A stretch of 64,000 nucleotides of DNA, taken from an aff. Roholtiella sp. LEGE 12411. Lineage in GTDB: Bacteria > Cyanobacteriota > Cyanobacteriia > Cyanobacteriales > Nostocaceae. Each line of letters begins with the position of its first letter. The stretch's first letter is position 1. Shown here in pieces: positions 57,728 to 64,000 of this stretch. Under the pieces are notes generated by a model. The model was not told the origin of the DNA and searched no databases. It saw nothing but the letters and a program-made list of their open reading frames with translations. The DNA is taken from assembly GCF_015206995.1 (NCBI RefSeq), contig NZ_JADEXR010000015.1:1-64000 (forward strand). The letters are read 5' to 3'. The position numbers were made by a program, and so were the translations under genes.

Positions 57728-58396
57728 TCAAGGTAACTTGCAGAATAGGCGAAGTGCTTGCCAAATTTCTTCCATAACATTACCTAAGGCATGATTGTCC
57801 TCCAGTTCCACTAACTCCACCCAAGGACGCGATTGCACAAAATCACGACTAGCTTCAATAGGGATGACTTCATCCTGCTTTCCATGCAAGATCAGCGTGG
57901 GGATAGGACGTTGCAAAACTTCCTCTTGATATTGAGCAGCGTCTTTAACAAAATCGTAACTTAGGGGAAGCGTAGACGCGGAGCGGCTTGTCATTAGACA
58001 TCGCCCCTCCCCATAGTGGTAGACCATGAGATATTTGTCCCTTTGCCAACGCTGCACTTCTTCATCTCCTAACTTGGGCAACCAATGGGATAAAAACCCA
58101 AAAGCTGGTGCTAGCAAGACCAAGCGTTGTACTTGTAAATGTCGCTGTGCCAAATGGGCAGCGGTCAAACCGCCTAAACTTGAGCCAATCAGCACTACAG
58201 GTACAGAATCATCACTGAATTCTGCGGCTACTTGTGTTATCTGACGAGTGATGGTCAGATGAGAAAAATCCCCAGCATTCAAATCGGGAATTTTTAGGTT
58301 TGTCTGAATTTGGGCAAAGCGATCGCTTATATTTTGTGCTTTAGCAGATTTAGGACTGGAAGCAAAGCCGTGAAGATATATAAACTGGGTAGCCAT
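57728..58396 (-). CDS. YqiA/YcfP-like alpha/beta hydrolase
   Basis: A 222-residue esterase-type hydrolase. The start MATQFIYLHGFASSPKSAKA is typical of the YqiA/YcfP group; the nucleophile elbow is LIGSSLGGLTAAHLA, with Asp in LHGKQDEVIP and His in EDNHALGN. About 12 residues (GRCLMTSRSAST, 131-142) interrupt the region between YHYGE and LPLSYDFVKD; they are encoded by small dispersed repeat A. If the frame is read through as given, the enzyme has a surface loop extension. Substrate unknown. Confidence 0.87.
   Translation of the reverse strand: MATQFIYLHGFASSPKSAKAQNISDRFAQIQTNLKIPDLNAGDFSHLTITRQITQVAAEFSDDSVPVVLIGSSLGGLTAAHLAQRHLQVQRLVLLAPAFGFLSHWLPKLGDEEVQRWQRDKYLMVYHYGEGRCLMTSRSASTLPLSYDFVKDAAQYQEEVLQRPIPTLILHGKQDEVIPIEASRDFVQSRPWVELVELEDNHALGNVMEEIWQALRLFCKLP
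57968..58004 (+). repeat. Small dispersed repeat, family A, copy 2 (inside a gene)
   Basis: 37 nt, about 33 matching positions with copy 1 at 4596-4632. It lies wholly within the coding sequence of the esterase gene and adds 12 codons in frame. Confidence 0.8.
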
Positions 58397-58479
58397 TAAG
58401 TTTTCTCATTTGCAGAGCCAAGGGTTAAAAGTTGAAAGTTATTAATTTTACTCCTTGACTCTTGTACAGACATCATTAA

Positions 58480-58523
58480 CTGCGTTTCTACTTTTGTACA
58501 GACACGATTAATCGCGTCCTTGA
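58480..58523. repeat. Small palindromic repeat, family C, copy 2
   Basis: Contains GACACGATTAATCGCGTC and a partial neighbour (GACATCATTAACTGCGTTTC) in direct order. Compare 35056-35082. It lies downstream of gor, between gor and the esterase gene. Confidence 0.55.
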
Positions 58524-58527
58524 CCAC

Positions 58528-59904
58528 TTACCGCAGCGTGACGAATTCCTCTGCTGCTGAAGGATGGATACCAACGGTAGAATCAAAATCTTTTTTAGTT
58601 GCGCCCATTTTGACAGCGATCGCTACCCCTTGGATTATCTCAGCTGCATTTTCTCCCACCATGTGAGCGCCCAGTACTTTATCAGTGTCGCTATCAACCA
58701 CCAACTTCATCATTATCTTCTCTTGTTTACCGGTCAAACTATGGTACATCGGGCGGAAACGAGTGCTGTATATTTTCACAGCATCGCCGAGTTGTTCCCG
58801 TGCTTGCACTTCCGTCAAACCGACTGTAGCGGCTTCGGGTGTGGAAAATATGGCTGTTGGCACAGTTTCGTGACAAAATACACGGCGATTAGTTCCGAAT
58901 TCGCTATCAGCAAAGGCGCGACCTTCGCCAATGGCTACGGGAGTTAAATTTAAGCGGTCAGTAACATCGCCCACGGCAAAGATATGCGGTTGACTAGTTT
59001 GACTATATTCATTAACTGCGATCGCACTCATGGTCTTGTAGCCAGGCCCTTCGACGGAACTGGAAACAACATCAATCCCAGCATTTTCTAAACCCAGTCC
59101 ATCTATATTGGGAATTCGACCAGTCGCCACTAAAAACACATCAGCAATTACTGGTTGTTGATCTTCCTCTGATAAAGTCAGTTTCAACCCTTCCGGCACG
59201 CGTTCAACTGCTTTGATCACATTATTTTTGATCAGCCGAATTCCGTGGTTCGTCATCCCCTCTTCAATTCCGGTGCGGATGTCTTCATCAAACCCCTTCA
59301 AAATCTTTTCACCTCTGGTAATCTGCGTCACCTCAGAGCCTAAACCGCGCATTATACAAGCAAATTCCGTGCCTATGTAACCAGCGCCAATAATCACGAT
59401 ATGTTTCGGTTGTTCTTTGAGATGAAAAATCTCATTAGAGGTAATTCCATTTTCCATACCTGGTAAATCTGGTTTAACAGGACGGCCGCCAACAGCAATT
59501 AAAATTTTGTCTGCGGTAACTTTGCGTCCATCAACTTCTACAGTGTGGGGATCTACGAGTGTAGCGCGATTGGGAATTAGTTCTACCCCCGCTTTTTCTA
59601 AAAAGCTGATGTGTAGCTGTGACAGTCGCCGAACTTCCTTATCTATAGACGTAATGAAATGTTCCCAGTCCAGTTCCGGCTTACCTACTTTCCAGCCATA
59701 ACCTGCGGCATCATCTAATAATGCAGGAAAGTGAGAGCCATAGACCATGAGTTTTTTGGGAACGCAACCACGAATTACACAAGTACCGCCAACTAAGTCG
59801 TTTTCAGCGATCGCTACTTTAGCACCATAGCTAGCCGCTCGTTTGGAAGCTGCTAAACCCCCAGAACCAGCACCAATTACAAACAGGTCGTAATCAAAAG
59901 TCAT
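58528..59904 (-). CDS. gor: glutathione-disulfide reductase
   Basis: A 458-residue FAD-dependent oxidoreductase that regenerates glutathione with NADPH. The FAD motif GAGSGGLAASKRAA is at the N-terminus. The redox-active disulfide is C42-x4-C47 (GGTCVIRGCVPKK), the second dinucleotide fold GAGYIGTEFACIMRG, and the C-terminal HPSAAEEFVTL block carries the catalytic His. The sequence fits glutathione reductase rather than dihydrolipoamide dehydrogenase (C-V-I-R-G-C, not C-L-N-V-G-C). Confidence 0.95.
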   Translation of the reverse strand: MTFDYDLFVIGAGSGGLAASKRAASYGAKVAIAENDLVGGTCVIRGCVPKKLMVYGSHFPALLDDAAGYGWKVGKPELDWEHFITSIDKEVRRLSQLHISFLEKAGVELIPNRATLVDPHTVEVDGRKVTADKILIAVGGRPVKPDLPGMENGITSNEIFHLKEQPKHIVIIGAGYIGTEFACIMRGLGSEVTQITRGEKILKGFDEDIRTGIEEGMTNHGIRLIKNNVIKAVERVPEGLKLTLSEEDQQPVIADVFLVATGRIPNIDGLGLENAGIDVVSSSVEGPGYKTMSAIAVNEYSQTSQPHIFAVGDVTDRLNLTPVAIGEGRAFADSEFGTNRRVFCHETVPTAIFSTPEAATVGLTEVQAREQLGDAVKIYSTRFRPMYHSLTGKQEKIMMKLVVDSDTDKVLGAHMVGENAAEIIQGVAIAVKMGATKKDFDSTVGIHPSAAEEFVTLR

Positions 59905-60198
59905 AAGTTTATATATCTCTTTAACAACAAGTTGGTTTCTGGGAACTTACACAGAGAACTTAATTGAACTACAAAGGATATCCGGTGAATCCTGCGTAAA
60001 TCCTGTCCTTGATTTAATCTAGCGTTAGCAGATGCTCTCCTGTTAGTCGTGAATCTTAAACTAATGAGAAGGTCTGTTACAAACTAATTAAAAAAAAGTG
60101 CCACCAAGCTTAAAAGCTAGTAGCTTATCTGATAAGTACAAATGTAAAGCGAACTGATACAAAAGTGGAAAACTCGTTTTCTCACCTTCCCATCACCT

Positions 60199-62598
60199 TT
60201 ATTGTCTTGCCGGAGCCTTCAATCCACGACGTTCCAGGATTTGCCGCACCTCTGGGCTGGGATTATAGTTATAACCGTAGGAAGAGTTTTCTGTGTCATC
60301 CATAATCTGAGGTGTGAGCAACACAATCACCTCATTACGTTGATTGCTTCTATTTGTTCTTCTAAACAGCGAACCAATTAGTGGAAGATCACCCAAAATG
60401 GGAATCTTAGAGACACTTGTCCGGTCTGAGTCTTGAATGATGCCTGAAAGGATGAGCGTTTGGCCATCTCGTAGACGAATTAAGCCAGAAGTAAGAGAAC
60501 GTGTAGAAACCAAAAATATTCGTTGGCTATTACCACCCAAATTAATATCTGCTGGAGCTTGAGGAGATGAAACAGTAGGGGCTACAGAAAGAGAGACAAA
60601 ACCATTGTCATCAATTCGTTCAACCTTTACAGCTAGAGTTAAACCTACAGTTTCTTTATCAGCTGTAACTGTTTCTGAGGAAGTACCATCACCACGAGTT
60701 ATTTCCCTCTTAACGTTCCCCACTACTTGTTGGGTCAGCCTAACATCAGCCGTCTGACCTTCTTGCACAATTAAAGTCGGGTCAGTCAAAATCTTGGCGT
60801 TGCCATTTGTCACCTGAGCCTGCAAGCTAGCAAGAAACCGTTTGGGGAACTGAAATAATGTAGGTAGGCTGAATGTATATGCATCTCTAGTTGTCGTGGG
60901 TTCAAAGCCGAACCTGGAGGGTTGACCAGTAACAGGATCAATCTCTATTGGTACAATTCGATTTGAAAATGTTCCAGGTGTAAAGTTTGTGATTCCAGGC
61001 TGTAGTGGATTGTCGCTTACAGCAGGATCAGCTGATGGTCTGCCACCTTGTGGATTAAAAAATCTATCCCCCAGAAATGTTCCTCCTGCAACTGGATTCC
61101 TGACGACTGGTGTACTAGTCACACTACTTGTCGCTTCTGCACTAGTAGCTGGCCTGGAACCACCAAAATTCAGAGATGCTGCACCGCCATCATTGGTAAA
61201 GAAGTTATTGCCAATCCCAAAGGAAAAGCTAGTGTTTTTGTCCTCGGTATTTAAGAGGTTAACATCAATAATTTTGACATTAACTACCACTTGACGACGG
61301 CGGAGATCAAGCGGAACAATTTGAGCCATTGCCATTTCAACTAGCCTAGGAAGACCAATTAAGGTGATAGTATTCGTTCGCGTATCTCCTGATACTTGTA
61401 AACCTCGAAGTATGGGAATTGAGTCAGTAAATTTAATCCTTTGTGCAGTAAGAGCCGTGTCTTCAGTCGCCTTTTTATTTTCAGTATCTTTACCTACAAC
61501 TTCTGTAGTGACCCGAGTGGTCTGTTGTTCAGCATTGACAGCACTTTCTGCTCCTAGGTTAACTAAAACCCTTAAAATATCTTGCATTGCTGCTTGATTC
61601 AGTCTCACGTTACGCACCACTACATCACGAGTGGAATTAGGCAGCTTAGGCCCGACAAAAACGGTGCGTCCACTACGGCTGGCTTCTAAACCACTCAGGC
61701 GCAAGACGTAGTTAAATACATCTTGCACTGGCTCGTTTTCTATATCTAGGGATATTTTTTGATATATTAGCTTTTCGGTATCACCAGTATTAGTCTGAGA
61801 CACAGAAGTATTCTTACCATCTCCTTCTTCTCCTCCTGCATAAGCCAAGTTCATACCAGCAGCACGGGCAAGTAGTGACAAAACCTCACGCACTGGCGCA
61901 TCTCGCAACACCAAGCGGGGTACACGTTCTTGAGTTGCCAAATCAACAGTGCTAGGAGACGCATCAGTATTAGAAATGGCGATGTCTCCCACGGGTGGGG
62001 CGACGGCTCTGGGTAAGAAAGGTGGAGCTTGACTTACAGGTTGACCTGGGCCAGCGGCTTGTGCAGGTGTGCCGTCAATCGTAACTTGTGGGTTGGGAAC
62101 GAGAACGTTTGGCTTTTGCCCTGGTTGGGCTGGGACAGGAGCAGGTGGCGATGCTGTTGGTGTTGGCGTTGGTACTGATGCTGTAGTGCCTGGGGATGGG
62201 CTAAAGCTGAGGGTAATTCCGTTTTGCTTGCGCTCCACAGGTTGAGTGTCGGGGGCGTTGTTACTACCAGTGACCATCACTCGGATGCTATTGGCATCCA
62301 GTTGGCTAATTTCGACGGAGGTAATTCCTGGAGATGGGTTGTTTTGGCGAAAACTATTGCCTTGGGGTAAACGTAGTTGAGTATTAATAATATCTGCGAC
62401 TAAGGCTTTGCCTCTTTTTGTAGTGAAAACTTGCGGGCGCGAGCCTGATGAAGTTTTCAAAACAACACTAATGCCACCATTAACTGGATTTAACTGTACA
62501 TCTGTAATTTGACTAATTTGTGCCCACACTGGTTGAGCTACCAAAAATACAGAAGCGGTAGCACCCAAAATTAAACTATTACCGTGAAACTGTTTCAC
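60199..62598 (-). CDS. pilQ: type IV pilus secretin PilQ
   Basis: A 799-residue outer-membrane secretin through which type IV pili pass. It has a signal peptide (about 1-26, ILGATASVFLVAQPVWAQ), an N-terminal AMIN domain (about 30-130), a Pro/Thr-rich linker, an STN-like domain (about 225-310), N1-type domains and a C-terminal secretin domain ending NEVIVLLTPQIMDDTENSSY. Longer than E. coli-type secretins through the linker, as in other cyanobacteria. Last of pilN-pilO-pilQ in this window; the 114-nt gap from pilO is short, so they are likely co-transcribed. Needed for motility and DNA uptake in relatives. Confidence 0.95.
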   Translation of the reverse strand: MKQFHGNSLILGATASVFLVAQPVWAQISQITDVQLNPVNGGISVVLKTSSGSRPQVFTTKRGKALVADIINTQLRLPQGNSFRQNNPSPGITSVEISQLDANSIRVMVTGSNNAPDTQPVERKQNGITLSFSPSPGTTASVPTPTPTASPPAPVPAQPGQKPNVLVPNPQVTIDGTPAQAAGPGQPVSQAPPFLPRAVAPPVGDIAISNTDASPSTVDLATQERVPRLVLRDAPVREVLSLLARAAGMNLAYAGGEEGDGKNTSVSQTNTGDTEKLIYQKISLDIENEPVQDVFNYVLRLSGLEASRSGRTVFVGPKLPNSTRDVVVRNVRLNQAAMQDILRVLVNLGAESAVNAEQQTTRVTTEVVGKDTENKKATEDTALTAQRIKFTDSIPILRGLQVSGDTRTNTITLIGLPRLVEMAMAQIVPLDLRRRQVVVNVKIIDVNLLNTEDKNTSFSFGIGNNFFTNDGGAASLNFGGSRPATSAEATSSVTSTPVVRNPVAGGTFLGDRFFNPQGGRPSADPAVSDNPLQPGITNFTPGTFSNRIVPIEIDPVTGQPSRFGFEPTTTRDAYTFSLPTLFQFPKRFLASLQAQVTNGNAKILTDPTLIVQEGQTADVRLTQQVVGNVKREITRGDGTSSETVTADKETVGLTLAVKVERIDDNGFVSLSVAPTVSSPQAPADINLGGNSQRIFLVSTRSLTSGLIRLRDGQTLILSGIIQDSDRTSVSKIPILGDLPLIGSLFRRTNRSNQRNEVIVLLTPQIMDDTENSSYGYNYNPSPEVRQILERRGLKAPARQ

Positions 62599-62712
62599 AG
62601 TTCATTCCTCACTTAATAAAACCTTGTCAACTAATAATCTTTGAGTAGTTATGCCGCTATGAGTGCTGAGTGTTTTTTCTACTGACTACTCAAAACTCAG
62701 CACTGTTTATTG

Positions 62713-63480
62713 TTACTTCTTGGGGGCAGTCTTAACTGCTGCTATTTCCTCTGGAGTAAGTGGTATTAATGCCTGTAACTGGAAGGATGTATTGATTGAT
62801 GCAGGACCAGACCGCACCACCACCGTTTTGTCTGATAGCGTCTTAGTCTCTGCTGGAGCTAAGGTTGATTGATAATCTTTAACTATCAATAAAGGCTGTA
62901 AGCGTTCAATGTTGCGAATTATCGATTGTGTTTGTTCATAAGTTCCAGAAATTTCAATATTGATACTGCTACGTTTCAGCTTGCCATCGACTTGTGTTCC
63001 CAGAGTTCCATCGGTAATCGGTTCTGGTTTTTGTGAAGCTGGCACAAACTTCTTCAGTTTGGCACTTACAGTATTGAAGGAAATTTTTTGAGCATTTCCA
63101 GATTGAACCAAGCGATTCATATCTAGCAGTAATGTATCTAAGCTTTTCTCGTTAGCAAATAAACCTAAAACCTGTATTTTTTGCTGCTTTGCTTGTGCTA
63201 GCTCGTCTTTTACTTTCTCAATCTGTTTGAGGCTGGCTATCTTGTGCTGAATTTGCCCTTGCAGTTCGGCGCTTTTTGCTTGCTGCTGCTGATAGTTTTC
63301 CCAAGCTGGCATCACCAAGTTGAATAATATATAAGCTGCTGCCGCTAAACCGAAAACCGCCACCAAAATGCCAATGATTTGAGGTGTGAAGCTAATGCCA
63401 AAAACCACAGGATAGGCTGGCGTTGCCGAGTCAAATTCACCGCTTTGTTCTGCAAAATTTAAATCATCACTTACTGTCAT
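62713..63480 (-). CDS. pilO: type IV pilus assembly protein PilO
   Basis: A 255-residue inner-membrane protein of the pilus alignment subcomplex. One membrane segment at about 34-56 (PQIIGILVAVFGLAAAAYIL), then a coiled coil (about 60-105; NYQQQQAKSAELQGQIQHKI) and a periplasmic ferredoxin-like part. Its ATG overlaps the pilN stop by 4 nt (ATGA), showing tight coupling. Assignment rests on size, topology and place in the operon, with PilQ downstream. Confidence 0.9.
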   Translation of the reverse strand: MTVSDDLNFAEQSGEFDSATPAYPVVFGISFTPQIIGILVAVFGLAAAAYILFNLVMPAWENYQQQQAKSAELQGQIQHKIASLKQIEKVKDELAQAKQQKIQVLGLFANEKSLDTLLLDMNRLVQSGNAQKISFNTVSAKLKKFVPASQKPEPITDGTLGTQVDGKLKRSSINIEISGTYEQTQSIIRNIERLQPLLIVKDYQSTLAPAETKTLSDKTVVVRSGPASINTSFQLQALIPLTPEEIAAVKTAPKK

Positions 63481-64000
63481 TTTGAAATGACTCCTGTTTG
63501 TTGCATACTGCGAATTCGAGTCACTAGTCCCACTGTGCCTTTTTGCTCCAACTCCCGGATTAATTCCGAAGCTGGAACATCACTCATGCTAGATTGAATG
63601 GTGTATTTAACTATTTGAGGTGGCTTAATTGCTATGGCAGTAGTAGATCTCACAGCATTTGGTGGTATTGGTACATCTACCAAAGTTGCTGTGATAATTT
63701 TGCTTTCTGAGGACTTCAAGAACTGAGACTGTTGTAGAGTTAGCAAGAAATCGTTGACATCGTTGTAGGAGCGAGCCACTCCAGTAATTTCTAATCCCCC
63801 AGCGAGATTCTTTGGTGGCTCACCTTGTGCTGGAGCAATAGGTGCGATTTGCTTAACGCTCTCAATTTGCACTGATGCTGGTATGCGATCGCGCAAATCT
63901 TGTAACATGGCTGACCAAGGACGAATCTGGTCAAACACAGTAACCAAAGCTTGGGTTTCCCCCTTAACCGCGTTTGTCTCTGCTTTGATTTTGTTAATAT
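63477..64000 (-). CDS. pilN: type IV pilus assembly protein PilN (partial)
   Basis: C-terminal part of PilN, cut by the window edge. The frame is open to position 64000 (INKIKAETNAVKGETQALVT before VFDQIRPWSAML), so the TTG at 63947 is internal and not the start. The visible part is the periplasmic domain (RDRIPASVQIESVKQIAPIA, LEITGVARSYNDVNDFLLTL). The N-terminal cytoplasmic motif and membrane segment lie outside. pilM is expected further right. Confidence 0.88.
   Translation of the reverse strand, partial: INKIKAETNAVKGETQALVTVFDQIRPWSAMLQDLRDRIPASVQIESVKQIAPIAPAQGEPPKNLAGGLEITGVARSYNDVNDFLLTLQQSQFLKSSESKIITATLVDVPIPPNAVRSTTAIAIKPPQIVKYTIQSSMSDVPASELIRELEQKGTVGLVTRIRSMQQTGVISK

Overview
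The window reads as chromosome from a filamentous, Nostoc-type cyanobacterium. The palindrome GCGATCGC (HIP1) recurs throughout. There is an allophycocyanin gene (apcD), a DUF3038/DUF4335 pair, a CyaC-type adenylate cyclase, a Mo-dependent-nitrogenase C-terminal-domain protein and a cyanobacterial pilN-pilO-pilQ cluster. Many gaps carry C-rich or GACAAAT-type heptamer repeats and small dispersed palindromes, as is usual in Nostocales. This assignment is inference; no rRNA gene is present.

Layout. 0-4.6 kb: DUF4335 and DUF3038 genes (-), then apt, an orphan oligopeptide-type ABC permease and a small unknown gene (+), followed by a 106-bp MITE-like element. 4.9-9 kb: purF and purL (-). 9-10.2 kb: a gap with a strong + strand terminator and no obvious gene, then apcD (-). 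10.5-20 kb: rlmD, an RsbW-like kinase, asnS, a NIL-domain protein, a LuxR-type response regulator, a 2Fe-2S protein, and groES-groEL with CIRCE and K-box elements. 20-28 kb: a PIN-toxin/antitoxin pair beside a hicA remnant, a REC-histidine kinase, an aldehyde dehydrogenase, a molybdopterin oxidoreductase, rpmF and a caspase-fold protein that lacks its catalytic dyad. 28-30 kb: a graveyard with two decayed genes, an ArsB/SLC13-type transporter and a CbxX-type AAA ATPase. 30-39 kb: asd, dapA and rnj (-) diverge from tig, clpP and clpX (+); together they cover lysine/threonine precursors, RNA turnover and protein quality control. 39-46 kb: hydrolases, a GntR regulator, an S1-domain protein, tRNA-Ser, a metallophosphoesterase and nadA. 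47-48.5 kb: a tnpB-only IS200/IS605-type insertion. 48.8-53.7 kb: tRNA-Gly, a TonB-like protein with a 14-unit octapeptide array, and cyaC. 54.7-60 kb: a GNAT acetyltransferase, an unknown gene, hisC, a YqiA-like esterase and gor. 60.2-64 kb: pilQ, pilO and partial pilN, running off the right edge.

No wholly new multi-gene system is evident. The most distinctive signal is colonisation of coding sequence by small repeats: purL, cyaC, tnpB and the YqiA-like esterase each carry an in-frame stretch that looks like one of the intergenic repeat families of this window. Other leads are the pseudo-caspase, a possible small transcript between purL and apcD, and the predicted TAM and guide of the TnpB element. 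There is no CRISPR array, prophage or secondary-metabolite cluster.
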